In this document: one piece after another, positions 53,293 to 62,480 of the stretch
How the letters are laid out: every line of letters begins with the position of its first letter
How positions within the stretch are numbered: the first letter of the stretch is position 1
Source: Algoriphagus mannitolivorans DSM 15301
GTDB lineage: Bacteria; Bacteroidota; Bacteroidia; Cytophagales; Cyclobacteriaceae
Direction: 5' to 3'
Length of the DNA: 64,000 bases
Assembly: GCF_000429425.1 (NCBI RefSeq)
Contig: NZ_AUBV01000007.1
Coordinates: 1 to 64,000 of the forward strand
The notes under the pieces: generated by a model
What the model was told of the DNA's origin: nothing
Databases searched by the model: none
The model's input: the letters and a program-made list of their open reading frames with translations, nothing else
Translations under genes and position numbers: made by a program

Positions 53293-54420
53293 TTAAACCA
53301 AAAGTTTAAACTTTTTTCCAGGTAGTGATTTGACGACTCCTTCAAACTCCAAAGAAAGCAATTTGGAGGAAAGAATTCCCAGTGGTATCTCTGTAGCATA
53401 GGAGATCAGGTCGATTTCCGATTCGCCTTTTGTCTGCAAATGCGATAAAATGGCTTTTTCTTCCTCATTTCTTCCAGATAGATCCAATATTGGTTTTTTG
53501 ATCTTTTCCTCACCCGGTTTGCTCCAAAATAAAGCATCCGCAATATCTCCAGGACCCGTGTAAATGCTGGCTTTCATTTTTTTGATCAAATGATTACAGC
53601 CCTCAGAAAATGTAGATTGGAGGTTTCCCGGCACGGCAAAGACTTCTTTATCATAGCTAAAGGCGATTTCCGCTGTGATCAATGCCCCGCCTTTTTCAGC
53701 GGCCTCCACGACAATCAAGGCATCAGAAAGTCCTGCGATAATTCGGTTTCTGGCTGGAAAATTTCCCGGCATCATTTTACTCCCAGGAGCATATTCACTG
53801 AGTAAGTTGCCGGTATCCTGCAGTTGAATGGCGGTGTTTTTATGAGCTGCAGGATAGATTTGGTTCAAGGGTGAACCCATAATCGCTAGGGTAGGAAGTC
53901 CGACTTGGAGTGCAGCCCGATGGGCTTCAATATCAATCCCATACGCCAATCCTGAGATGATAACAGGCTGAAAAATAGCAAGGTCCTCTACGATCTTTCG
54001 AGTGATGGATTTACCGTAGTTAGTAGCACTGCGTGTGCCGACGATACCCACGCTTCGTTCAAAATTTAAATCTCCCTTTCCTTGGGAAAAAAGGATAATG
54101 GGACCGTCTTCAATTGCTTTGAGTCTCTTAGGAAAGGATTCAGAAGTAGAGACAAGGATTTGGTAATTTTTTTTAAGGCATTGGGAAATAACTTCATCAG
54201 CATTTCTCAAAAGTGATTCAGCCTGTCTTTGAAGTTCCAGCAGTTTTTGTCCGACTCTAGGGATTTTTGAGGCTTTGCCTTTGGTGAGTTGAAAAAAATC
54301 TTTGGGAGAGCCACTATAGGCTAAAATGGCTTTGAATACGCTGGGGCCAATCTTGGGAGCCAGGGCCAAAGCCAAATGATACCTTAGATTTTCATGTTCC
54401 TTTTCTGGATTGGAGTTCAT
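53293..54420 (-). CDS. dprA: DNA-processing protein DprA
   Basis: 375 residues. The Rossmann-like core has VGIVGTRSATNYG, SGLAYGIDIEAHRAAL, and FPARNRIIAGLSDALIVVEA, all DprA signature blocks, then KGGALITAEIAF. An N-terminal SAM-like part and a C-terminal winged-helix part (about 305-375) are present. DprA loads RecA on incoming single strands in natural transformation. Other competence genes are not in the window. It overlaps the MerR gene by 29 bases. Confidence 0.95.
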   Translation of the reverse strand: MNSNPEKEHENLRYHLALALAPKIGPSVFKAILAYSGSPKDFFQLTKGKASKIPRVGQKLLELQRQAESLLRNADEVISQCLKKNYQILVSTSESFPKRLKAIEDGPIILFSQGKGDLNFERSVGIVGTRSATNYGKSITRKIVEDLAIFQPVIISGLAYGIDIEAHRAALQVGLPTLAIMGSPLNQIYPAAHKNTAIQLQDTGNLLSEYAPGSKMMPGNFPARNRIIAGLSDALIVVEAAEKGGALITAEIAFSYDKEVFAVPGNLQSTFSEGCNHLIKKMKASIYTGPGDIADALFWSKPGEEKIKKPILDLSGRNEEEKAILSHLQTKGESEIDLISYATEIPLGILSSKLLSLEFEGVVKSLPGKKFKLLV

Positions 54421-54745
54421 GCTTCAGATTGATTAAAAAGTCCTTGATTTCCTGAAGTTTTTGAACTGCCGCTACTTTATCAAATCCTTGCTGCTTGCCT
54501 GTAGCAATGACTTCTTGGGCCCCCTGAAGGGTATAGCCCTTTTCTTTAACCAAATGGTACACATACCTGATTTTCTGGATGTCCTCTTTGGTGAAACGGC
54601 GGTTTCCTTTTTTGTCTTTCTTTGGTCTAATAATATCAAATTCTCCTTCCCAATAGCGGATCAGTGAAGGAGCAACTTTAAACATATCAGCAACCTCCCC
54701 GATGGAATAATACTTCTTCTCTATTTCTCGCTCTTTGTACGGCAC
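54392..54745 (-). CDS. MerR-family transcriptional regulator
   Basis: 117 residues, starting at GTG 54743-54745. The winged helix-turn-helix (KKYYSIGEVADMFKVAPSLIRYWEGEF, then GNRRFTKEDIQKIRYVYHLVKEKGYTLQGA) is of MerR type. The C-terminus is short and has no obvious metal-binding cysteines, so the effector is unknown. It precedes and overlaps dprA, so it may regulate or merely share transcription with it. Confidence 0.9.
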   Translation of the reverse strand: MPYKEREIEKKYYSIGEVADMFKVAPSLIRYWEGEFDIIRPKKDKKGNRRFTKEDIQKIRYVYHLVKEKGYTLQGAQEVIATGKQQGFDKVAAVQKLQEIKDFLINLKHELQSRKGT

Positions 54746-54860
54746 AGTAGTGAAAATTTGTTCTTTAGACTTCTTGAAAAGTAATGAGACCTCTAAAATA
54801 GGAAAAACCCATCTGACTTCAAGTTGGACTTCAAGTCATTCGCAGAAAAAACGATAATTA

Positions 54861-55565
54861 TTAGCGATTTAGTATCTGAAGCATTTGGATTGCTGCCAAT
54901 CCTGCTGTTTCGGTTCTCAGTCTGCTTTTGCCAAGTGATACAGGCTGAAATCCATGAGCGATGGCCTCTTGAATTTCTTTTGGGTCAAAGTCGCCTTCAG
55001 GACCAATTAAAATCAAATATTTTCCATTTGGCTTGGCGATGTCCAATAAATGGTGGGTGTGGCCTTCATCTACATAGGCGATGAATTTCTGATAATCCCC
55101 AAACCTTGTGGAAGAGATGAATTCTGGAAGCTTGGTTGTAGGATAGAGGTTGGGGGTATGAAACTTTAAGCTTTGCTTGCAGGCTGAAATCACTTTTTTG
55201 TAAAGCCGGTCGGTTTTGAGAAAGTTTCTCTCAGAATTCATGGTTTCCAAAAGTGTCATTTCATGAAAGCCGATTTCAGTGATTTTTTCAACCATCCATT
55301 CCATTCGATCAGGGCTCTTGGTCGGCGCAATTGCTAAATGAACATGGAAAGGATCAGGCTCTATGATTCTGGAATTCAGAATAGTAAGATTCGCTTTTTT
55401 AGGATTAGCCTGATTTATTACTGCCTCGAATATTTTCCCATTTCCGTCAGTTAGAGTGATTGCGTCTCCTTGTTTTTTTCGCAAAACCTTGATGAGATGC
55501 TTGGATTCATCCTCCGATAGGTAGGTGATGGGTTCGGTGATATTTTCCTGAAAAAACAGCTGCAT
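54861..55565 (-). CDS. rsmE: 16S rRNA (uracil(1498)-N(3))-methyltransferase RsmE
   Basis: 234 residues. The SPOUT-family motifs are present: PTKSPDRMEWMVEKITEIG, LIGPEGDFDPKE and the deep-knot end SLGKSRLRTETAGLAA. The N-terminal PUA-like domain (ESKHLIKVLRKKQGDAITL) is in place. It methylates U1498 of 16S rRNA. It is upstream of the MerR and dprA genes in the same direction, with a 115-base gap. Confidence 0.95.
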   Translation of the reverse strand: MQLFFQENITEPITYLSEDESKHLIKVLRKKQGDAITLTDGNGKIFEAVINQANPKKANLTILNSRIIEPDPFHVHLAIAPTKSPDRMEWMVEKITEIGFHEMTLLETMNSERNFLKTDRLYKKVISACKQSLKFHTPNLYPTTKLPEFISSTRFGDYQKFIAYVDEGHTHHLLDIAKPNGKYLILIGPEGDFDPKEIQEAIAHGFQPVSLGKSRLRTETAGLAAIQMLQILNR

Positions 55566-55583
55566 GTACTTCTATTTTTGAAT

Positions 55584-55618
55584 ACAAAAAAAGCACATTC
55601 CTGGAAGAAATGTGCTTT
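55584..55618 (-). terminator. Terminator of the DEAD-box helicase gene
   Basis: Arms aaagcacatt (55590-55599) and aatgtgcttt (55609-55618). The A-run before the left arm gives a T-run on the minus strand. It lies 24 bases past the helicase stop at 55642. Confidence 0.85.
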
Positions 55619-55641
55619 AACCAAATTAACCTATAACCTTA

Positions 55642-57438
55642 TTAACCTTTTGAGATTTCCATGTTAACAGTTTTCCCTTTGATGGTGTTGTTCTTCATCA
55701 CTCGGATCACATGATCTGCGTCCTTCTGAGGAACATCCACGAAAGAGAAATTGTCAAAGATGTCAATGCCTCCGATGCTCTTACCCGGCACTCCGGTTTC
55801 GCCAGCGATTGCACCTACGATATCGTTAGGACGGATTCTATCTTTCTTGCCCAGATTTAAGAACAATCTAGCCATATTGGCATCACGAGTTCTTTCTGTT
55901 CTTGGAGCAAAGTCTCTACTGCCTTCTTTACGATCGCCAAATCTGCTACCTCTTTCAAATCTATCGCCTCTCTCGCTTCTTCCGCCTCTTTCAAATCGGT
56001 CACCGCTTCTGCCAAATCTATCAGATCCACGCTCTCCACGACCAAATCTACTTTCTCTACCTCCTTCGCGACGATCATCACGTCTGCGGTCGTTGTAAGA
56101 GGTCTCGATTCCGAAATCCTGATCTTTCAATTCTTTCACAGCATCACCCATGACCATTTTCAATAGTCCAAGTGCAATTTGTTCTGCTGTAAGTCCCTCG
56201 GTCAACATTTGTCCGATAGTGGCTTCGAAGATTTGATTATCTTCTTCTTTACCTAGAATCCTGTACACATCCTTCACCAATTGAGCTTTCTTCAACTCTA
56301 CCAATTCTGATACAGATGGAGGAGTCATCTTAGTGATAGTTGCCTTGGTGTAGCGCTCTAGATCCTTAAGTTTCATAAACTCACGTCGACCTGTGATAAA
56401 GGTGATCGCTGTTCCAGATTTTCCAGCACGACCGGTTCTACCGATTCTGTGTACGTAATATTCTTCGTCCAAAGGGATATCGAAGTTGAAAACAGCTTCT
56501 ACGTTGTCCACGTCAATACCTCTTGCTGCTACATCTGTAGCCACCAATACAGTACAAAGCCCTTTTCTGAATTTGTTCATCACTTTGTCGCGCTGAGCCT
56601 GAGAAAGGTCACCGTGAAGAGCCTCCGCCAAAATACCTCTGCTACCCAAAGCTTCGGTTACTTCGTCTGTCATTCTCTTGGTGTTACAGAAGACTACGCT
56701 TAGTGCGTAATTGTTGATGGTCATCAGTCTAGCCATCAGTTCCATTTTCAAAGAAGGTTTTACTTCGTAGAATACCTGCTCGATTTTAGAAACTGTAAGT
56801 TCGTTTTTAGCGACTTTGATGATTTCAGGATCTTTCTGATATTTTCTGGTCAAATCCAGGATTGGCTTGGCCATTGTTGCAGAGAAGAAAACGGTTTGTC
56901 TTTCTTCCGGCATTTCCTGAAGGATAGCTTCGATATCGTCTCTAAAGCCCATATCCAGCATTTCATCCGCCTCATCCAAAACGATGATTCCGGCTTCTTC
57001 CAGTTTTAAGGTTCCTCTGTTGATGTGATCCTGAACACGGCCTGGAGTACCCACTACGATTTGAACCCCTTTTTTAAGCGTTCTAATCTGCTTGTCTATG
57101 GATTCTCCACCGTAAATAGCTACTGAGGAAATTTTCTTGTGATATTTTGCAAGCTTATGAATTTCACCTTCCACCTGAACCGCTAGCTCACGGGTAGGGC
57201 AAAGAATGATAGCTTGAGGTTTGTTGAATTCCGGATCAACCAAGTCGATGATCGGAATAGCAAATGCTGCTGTTTTTCCAGTTCCGGTTTGAGCCTGACC
57301 GATTACATCGCGGCCTTCTAGAACGAAAGGAATAGCTTGAGTTTGAATTGGGGAAGGTTGGGTATAGCCCATCTCTTCCACGGCCCGTAAGATTTCAGCT
57401 GAAATCCCCAGGTCTGAGAATTTGATTGTGTTTTCCAT
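55642..57438 (-). CDS. DEAD-box RNA helicase (DeaD/CsdA-like)
   Basis: 598 residues. All helicase motifs are present: Q motif (GYTQPSPIQTQAIP), AQTGTGKT, PTRELA, VLDEADEM, FSATM, and HRIGRTGRAG. A linker rich in Arg, Gly, Asp and Phe (about 445-525, RFGRGERGSDRFGRSGDR) is followed by a DbpA/CsdA-type RNA-binding domain (about 530-598). It unwinds RNA in ribosome assembly or cold adaptation. A promoter about 100 bases upstream implies a long 5' leader, common for cold-shock helicases. Confidence 0.95.
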   Translation of the reverse strand: MENTIKFSDLGISAEILRAVEEMGYTQPSPIQTQAIPFVLEGRDVIGQAQTGTGKTAAFAIPIIDLVDPEFNKPQAIILCPTRELAVQVEGEIHKLAKYHKKISSVAIYGGESIDKQIRTLKKGVQIVVGTPGRVQDHINRGTLKLEEAGIIVLDEADEMLDMGFRDDIEAILQEMPEERQTVFFSATMAKPILDLTRKYQKDPEIIKVAKNELTVSKIEQVFYEVKPSLKMELMARLMTINNYALSVVFCNTKRMTDEVTEALGSRGILAEALHGDLSQAQRDKVMNKFRKGLCTVLVATDVAARGIDVDNVEAVFNFDIPLDEEYYVHRIGRTGRAGKSGTAITFITGRREFMKLKDLERYTKATITKMTPPSVSELVELKKAQLVKDVYRILGKEEDNQIFEATIGQMLTEGLTAEQIALGLLKMVMGDAVKELKDQDFGIETSYNDRRRDDRREGGRESRFGRGERGSDRFGRSGDRFERGGRSERGDRFERGSRFGDRKEGSRDFAPRTERTRDANMARLFLNLGKKDRIRPNDIVGAIAGETGVPGKSIGGIDIFDNFSFVDVPQKDADHVIRVMKNNTIKGKTVNMEISKG

Positions 57439-57838
57439 GAATGTGTCCTTACTTTTCTTGCCATGCTTCCTAAATCCCAGACAAGCGACAGTAAGGATTC
57501 ACGGCTCAGAAAAATGCTGTGTCGATTTTGACGTTGCAAAAGTAGAAGAATAAATTTCGAAAAGCAAGCTTGCTCAGAAAGATTTTAGAATATTCTTTAT
57601 AATTCAAGGGGGAAAAGCAAAAAATATTTGGATACTTTATCCTAAATAGCTCTTCTTCCATAAATCCTCAGTCCACAAATCCGTAATATTATTTTCCTAA
57701 AACCTCTTTCTTGATTATTTAATTGGGATGCCAAATGATTTGTAGAGAGTAATGATTCTCTAATCAGGACTTTGAAAACTTGTGTTTTTCATCTCAATTT
57801 TTCCAACTTCCGTCTTCCGTCTCCAGACTTCCCTCTTA
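57439..57838. other. 400-base intergenic region
   Basis: No gene. The part next to the helicase (57439-57567) holds its promoter and leader, with an inverted pair tccttac (near 57447-57453) and gtaagga (near 57491-57497). The rest is AT-rich, with a short CT-rich tandem cttccgt tract (about 57808-57826). No terminator is seen for the serine hydrolase gene that ends at 57839. Confidence 0.6.
57537..57567 (-). promoter_or_regulatory. Promoter of the DEAD-box helicase gene
   Basis: On the minus strand TACTTTTG (57544-57537) fits TAnnTTTG, with TTG (57567-57565) 20 bases before it. The start point would be near 57530, giving a leader of about 90 bases. Confidence 0.6.
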
Positions 57839-59056
57839 TTAATTTTTTTGCAGACTTTCCAAGACCAGTTTGACCAACTCTGCTTTATCACCATTTGGAA
57901 TCCATCTAGCTACAATTACCAAATCATTTTCCTGATCTACATAAATCATGTTGGTACCTGCCCCAATATGTAAGAAGGCTGTTTTTGGGGCTGCCGGCAC
58001 TTGTTTTTGATCGTAATTCAAGAAATAATTCATAAATCCATAATCCGGTTGGGCAGGAGTAGGGGTCCTGGATTTTTCAATCCAAGAGCTTGGGATCAGT
58101 TGTTTTCCTTTCCAATTCCCGTTTCTCAAGGTCAAATACCCAAACCTAGCTTGGTCCCAGGCAGAAAGCATCATTCCACCGCCCCAATGTGAACCACCGC
58201 TTACGGATTGGATAATCTGTCCGTCCAAGATCACAAAAGAATTTTCATATCCTGTCCATCTCCAAGTATCACTTGCGCCAATAGGATCCATGATTTTTTC
58301 CTTTAATACTTGGGGAAGCGGTTTTCTCCAGACGTTCAGCAAAGCCAATGCAAGCACATTCACCCTTGTGTCATTGTATTCGTACACTGCTCCGGGAGCA
58401 TTTCTTGGTCGGGTTCTCCATTCTTCTGCTTTTCCACTGGGGCGGTCTGCCCAGTCTGGCTTTCCCCAAAGGCTTCCTTCCCAATCGGAGGTTTGTCTGA
58501 GGAGATCGTCCCATCTGATCTTTCGATTATGCTCGGTGTCAAAAAGCTCAAAAACATCATCCTCATACAAATGATCAGCTTTATTCATCATTGCTCTCAC
58601 GGGATCAAAGGGATAAATTGGAGCTATGTAGGGAAAGACAAGGTCTTGTTCGCTCTTGATCAATCCCGACTCTACAGCCAAACCAGCAGTGGTAGATAGA
58701 AAACTTTTGGCCACACTGAATGTCAAATCCACTCGATCGGGTTCTCCCCATTGGCCTACTACATATCCTTTATAAATGATAAGTCCTGAGGCAGGTCCTC
58801 TCGTTTTCATCGGCCCTACTGGATAACCAAAAGGTTCTCTGCCAAAAGCACTTTCGTAGTGTGCGATTTTTAAATTCGGATTAGCATCACTTTCATGGCT
58901 TTTGGCAAAATCGATAGCAGCTTTGATTTTGTCCGGGTTTAGTCCTAGTTCAGAAGGGGCTTTGGAAAGCCAATTGTTCTTGTCCGGGAAATAGACCTGG
59001 CCGAAAGTTGTTTGGAAAATCAGAAGAAGAGAGAGGAGAAAGGCGGCTTTTTTCAT
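57839..59056 (-). CDS. Exported serine hydrolase of the beta-lactamase (class C-like) family
   Basis: 405 residues with signal peptide (MKKAAFLLSLLLIFQTTFGQ). The SxxK motif is SVAKSF with the nucleophile serine, the YxN-type motif is VYEYNDTRVN, and a third motif is SHWGGGM. It belongs to the beta-lactamase/penicillin-binding-protein-like hydrolases (pfam Beta-lactamase), many of which cleave D-amino-acid esters or peptides and not lactams. Specificity is not readable. It is divergent from the flavin oxidoreductase gene. Confidence 0.88.
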   Translation of the reverse strand: MKKAAFLLSLLLIFQTTFGQVYFPDKNNWLSKAPSELGLNPDKIKAAIDFAKSHESDANPNLKIAHYESAFGREPFGYPVGPMKTRGPASGLIIYKGYVVGQWGEPDRVDLTFSVAKSFLSTTAGLAVESGLIKSEQDLVFPYIAPIYPFDPVRAMMNKADHLYEDDVFELFDTEHNRKIRWDDLLRQTSDWEGSLWGKPDWADRPSGKAEEWRTRPRNAPGAVYEYNDTRVNVLALALLNVWRKPLPQVLKEKIMDPIGASDTWRWTGYENSFVILDGQIIQSVSGGSHWGGGMMLSAWDQARFGYLTLRNGNWKGKQLIPSSWIEKSRTPTPAQPDYGFMNYFLNYDQKQVPAAPKTAFLHIGAGTNMIYVDQENDLVIVARWIPNGDKAELVKLVLESLQKN

Positions 59057-59212
59057 GTATATTTTACTTTGATGTGATTTTACAAATTCTAAAACTGAAG
59101 TTTTGACCTTTTGTCAAAACTTGAAAAATATTTCAAAATCAGAAAACCCTTTTTGTAAGAATGGGTTAACCAAGTACCCAGACGAGGCTATGCCCTCTTA
59201 TCAATTTTCGCT

Positions 59213-60457
59213 ATGGAAGAAAGGATTTACATCATCGGAGCTGGTGTCTCCGGATTAGTCGCAGCTATTGAACTTGAAAAAGCAGGTTTTTCCCCCATCA
59301 TTTTAGAAGCCAGTTCGGATATCGGAGGTAGAATGAAGACCGATCATGTTGACGGGTTTCTCTTGGATCATGGTTTTCAGGTACTAAATACTGCTTATCC
59401 AGAGGCCAAAAGATATCTTGATTTCCAAGCTCTACATTTAAAGACGTTCGACCCAGGAGCAGTTATTTTCAGCGGGAGAGATGCCTATATCATTTCTGAC
59501 CCAATTCGTAACCCTCTTAAAATCGTCGGAATGGCCTTCTCCAAAGTGGGCACTTTCTGGGATAAGGTGAAAATGTTTTCCCTTACCCAAGAACTGAAAA
59601 GAAAAACTTTGGACGAGATTTTTAATGCTCCCTCAGTTCCGACTTTTCAATATTTGGAAGATTATGGCTTTTCGGACCAAATCATCGAAAATTTCTTTAA
59701 GCCTTTCTTTCGAGGGATTTTCTTGGAAAAGCACCTGAATACTTCCTCTCGCATGTTTGAGTTCGTATTCAAAATGTTTTCCTTGGGAATGGCAGCTGTT
59801 CCCGAAAAAGGAATGGGCGAAATCCCAAAAATGCTGCGACAGCAACTAGGCAAAACGCAGATTTATTTCAATTCTCCTGTCAAGGATATCCAATCAGGTA
59901 AAATTCTGTTGGAAAACGGAGAGGAACTGGAATTTGAGAAGGTGATCGTGGCTGTCCAGCCGGAAAAAGTGTTAAAGCAACTTCAAGGTCAATTTGGCAA
60001 GCCACAATCCGTGATTAACCTGTACTTTACGCTCCAAAAGTCTTTTATCGCACGTCCGATGATTGGGTTGGTGACAGGTGGTAAACTGATCAATAATCTG
60101 GTTTTTATGGATGATGTTTCCAAAGCATACTCACCAAAAGGGAAAGCGCTTCTTTCAGTAACTGTTTTAGAGAGTGAGTTGGAAGAAAAAGAGTTGATAG
60201 ATCAGGTTAGGAAGGAATTGGAGGAAATCTCCGGGATAAAGGCTGAGTATTTTAAATTTCTCAAGACTTTTCACATCTGGCATGCCTTACCAAAAATAGA
60301 GGACTTGAAGCACATCATTCCAATGACCGAAACGAAGGTGATGGATAATATTTACCTAGCTGGGGATTTTATGCTCAATGGGTCCATCAATGCAGCCATG
60401 ACCTCTGGAAGGTTGGCAGCAGAGGCGGTAACTCACTCTCTGATGCCAACTCATTAA
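59213..60457 (+). CDS. FAD-dependent amine-oxidase-type oxidoreductase
   Basis: 414 residues. The N-terminal dinucleotide fold has GAGVSGLVAAIELE, followed by LEASSDIGGRM and FLLDHGFQVL, as in phytoene desaturase and amine-oxidase relatives. Near the C-terminus NIYLAGDFMLNGSINAAMTSG is the second FAD-binding block. It would oxidise or desaturate an amine, carotenoid or similar compound; substrate unknown. No carotenoid gene is adjacent. Confidence 0.9.
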   Translation: MEERIYIIGAGVSGLVAAIELEKAGFSPIILEASSDIGGRMKTDHVDGFLLDHGFQVLNTAYPEAKRYLDFQALHLKTFDPGAVIFSGRDAYIISDPIRNPLKIVGMAFSKVGTFWDKVKMFSLTQELKRKTLDEIFNAPSVPTFQYLEDYGFSDQIIENFFKPFFRGIFLEKHLNTSSRMFEFVFKMFSLGMAAVPEKGMGEIPKMLRQQLGKTQIYFNSPVKDIQSGKILLENGEELEFEKVIVAVQPEKVLKQLQGQFGKPQSVINLYFTLQKSFIARPMIGLVTGGKLINNLVFMDDVSKAYSPKGKALLSVTVLESELEEKELIDQVRKELEEISGIKAEYFKFLKTFHIWHALPKIEDLKHIIPMTETKVMDNIYLAGDFMLNGSINAAMTSGRLAAEAVTHSLMPTH

Positions 60458-60477
60458 ATAAAACTTCAACAAATGCC

Positions 60478-61407
60478 TTATTTTTTACCAATCGGTGTCT
60501 CATCACAGGAGACATCTCCGGCTACGTATTGCAAACCGTCCAGGAAAAACTGAAGTAATTGCGGGTTTTCAAAACTCTGTGCATTGTGGGAAGGGGAAGA
60601 GTACATGACTTTTCCTTTTCCCTCAGGCCTAATCCAAGCAACATAGGTTTTGCCTTCAGTTCTCTCATCTCCCTTCCTTTGGTTTTTTATTTCCGCATTA
60701 TTGAAATAGAGAAGAGGAGTGAAGTCACCTTCCTCATAGGCGTTTTTGTAAAAGTAGGGTTCATCGATATGATTAAAACCTTCAGATGGAAAAGCCTGCA
60801 CCAATGGATGGTTGGGGTTTTCCAGCCTCACCTGAAATGCTTGTTGAGGAGGATGGTAATCAAAGCTTCCACCCAAAAGTCGGCTAAATTCCCAGGAATT
60901 ATTCAGCATGGTATTTCCTCCATGTAGGACCAAAAGTCCACCGCCTTCTTGCACAAACTTCAATATATTTTTCTCCAGTTCTATGGCTTTTTGCATGATT
61001 GCAGAAGAATCAGCCTTGGATTCTATCTTCAATTGATCCCAGAACAGGTTTCTGTAATCGGGTTTGGAATTGGTATTGTTGAGAACCAATACATCATACT
61101 TTTTCAAGTTTTTTAACTCAATATCGGCGAGGTTTTTGGATCCATTAACTTGGAATGCACCACTTTTTTCTCCCAAGATCTTGACCATTTCTTCAGTATG
61201 AGGTCTTACCCAATGGTCAAAGCCCGTGTGAAGGGAGAAAACCAAGACCTTCTTCTTTTTTCCATAAGGAAAATTGGTTTTTGAAGGAGCTAGGGAGTGG
61301 ATTTTATCCTTCCATTCCTGATTTAGAGTGACTTCTTTCAGGCTTTGAGCCTGCGCAAAATGAGCGGAAACTAAGAAAACGATTCCGTAGAAAAACTTCC
61401 TGATCAT
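60478..61407 (-). CDS. Exported ThuA-like protein
   Basis: 309 residues with signal peptide (MIRKFFYGIVFLVSAHFAQA). The class I glutamine-amidotransferase-like fold of the ThuA family is shown by KVLVFSLHTGFDHWVRPHTEEM, VLVLNNTNSK, GGLLVLHGGNTM and PNHPLVQAFPSEGFNHIDEPYF. ThuA proteins take part in sugar (trehalose-like) use. It is divergent from the DUF6807 gene with 82 bases between, so the two may share control. Confidence 0.9.
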   Translation of the reverse strand: MIRKFFYGIVFLVSAHFAQAQSLKEVTLNQEWKDKIHSLAPSKTNFPYGKKKKVLVFSLHTGFDHWVRPHTEEMVKILGEKSGAFQVNGSKNLADIELKNLKKYDVLVLNNTNSKPDYRNLFWDQLKIESKADSSAIMQKAIELEKNILKFVQEGGGLLVLHGGNTMLNNSWEFSRLLGGSFDYHPPQQAFQVRLENPNHPLVQAFPSEGFNHIDEPYFYKNAYEEGDFTPLLYFNNAEIKNQRKGDERTEGKTYVAWIRPEGKGKVMYSSPSHNAQSFENPQLLQFFLDGLQYVAGDVSCDETPIGKK

Positions 61408-61489
61408 GGGGTATTGGGTTGAAAGTTAAAGTCCTTTATTGTGGATTTTGATATCTTCAAAACTACTTACCCAATAACCTGAAAATTCT

Positions 61490-62458
61490 ATGTCTTTCAA
61501 AAGTTTTATAATTCTGGTTTTATTTTTTAGTGGAATATCTACGGCATCGTTTGCGCAAAAGGTATCATTAAAGGATTCTTCCAAAGGAATAGATTTCTAT
61601 TTGGGGGATCAAAAAGTACTGACTTACCAAACTGCCAAAGAGCCAGTTCCTCAAGGAGTGAAGGAGGCTTTTAGCAAATCTGGATTTATTCATCCCATCA
61701 CCAGTCCCAGTGGACAAGTGCTCAGCCGGATTCAGCCGGCAGATCATTACCATCATTATGGAATCTGGGGGCCATGGACTCGCGCCACAATCAGCGGTAG
61801 AGAGGTGGATTTTTGGAATCTAGGAGATGAAAAAGGCCGGGTGGACTTTGCTAAAGTCCTTTCCAAAAAAGTAGCTGGCGGCGCTGCTGAATTGAATGTC
61901 CGGCAAAATCATCTGGACCTCAAAGCTCCCGAATCCGAAAAATTGGCCATTGAAGAAGATTTGAGAATCAAATTGAAGCCAGCGGACAAAGGCCGATATA
62001 TGGTAGATTACACGACAACGATTTTCACTAAAATACCTGGGGGGATTCTTTTGGATGATTATCGATATGGAGGAGGAATTGGCTTTAGAGCCACGGAATT
62101 GTGGGGAGATGACAACAGCGTGATTTTAACCTCAGAAGGTCATGACCGAAAAACAGCCGATGGTACTGAAGCAAAATGGATTCTTATTTCCGGAAAAACC
62201 GGTTCACCGGAAGGAAAAAGTGGCATTTTGTTTTTAAGCCATAATACTAACAAAGCTCATCCAGAACCCCTTCGTGTTTGGCCGGTGGGGCAATACAATG
62301 GAAAAGGAAATGTTTTTATTGAATTCTGTCCTATCCGACATGAATCTTGGGAAATCCAACCTAATAACCGGTATTCCTTGAAATATAGAATCATCGTTTT
62401 TGATGGAGAGATGAGTGCGGAAGAGGCTGAAGCTTATTGGAGAGCTTTTGTGAAATGA
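61490..62458 (+). CDS. Exported DUF6807 (PmoA-like) protein
   Basis: 322 residues with signal peptide ending SFAQ. Blocks ADHYHHYGIWGPW, EVDFWNLGDEKGRV, LLDDYRYGGGIGFRATELW and CPIRHESWEIQPNNRYSLKYR are those of the DUF6807 family. It is annotated in many genomes as PmoA although it is not the particulate methane monooxygenase. It is found with sugar oxidoreductases and hydrolases in Bacteroidota and Planctomycetes. It precedes the Gfo/Idh/MocA gene by 22 bases. Confidence 0.88.
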   Translation: MSFKSFIILVLFFSGISTASFAQKVSLKDSSKGIDFYLGDQKVLTYQTAKEPVPQGVKEAFSKSGFIHPITSPSGQVLSRIQPADHYHHYGIWGPWTRATISGREVDFWNLGDEKGRVDFAKVLSKKVAGGAAELNVRQNHLDLKAPESEKLAIEEDLRIKLKPADKGRYMVDYTTTIFTKIPGGILLDDYRYGGGIGFRATELWGDDNSVILTSEGHDRKTADGTEAKWILISGKTGSPEGKSGILFLSHNTNKAHPEPLRVWPVGQYNGKGNVFIEFCPIRHESWEIQPNNRYSLKYRIIVFDGEMSAEEAEAYWRAFVK

Positions 62459-62480
62459 AACCCTAATAACCTGACATAAA

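Noticed and set aside
55902-56153. Plus-strand frames opposite the Arg/Gly-rich linker of the helicase
   Set aside because: They arise from the repetitive codons of the linker read on the other strand.
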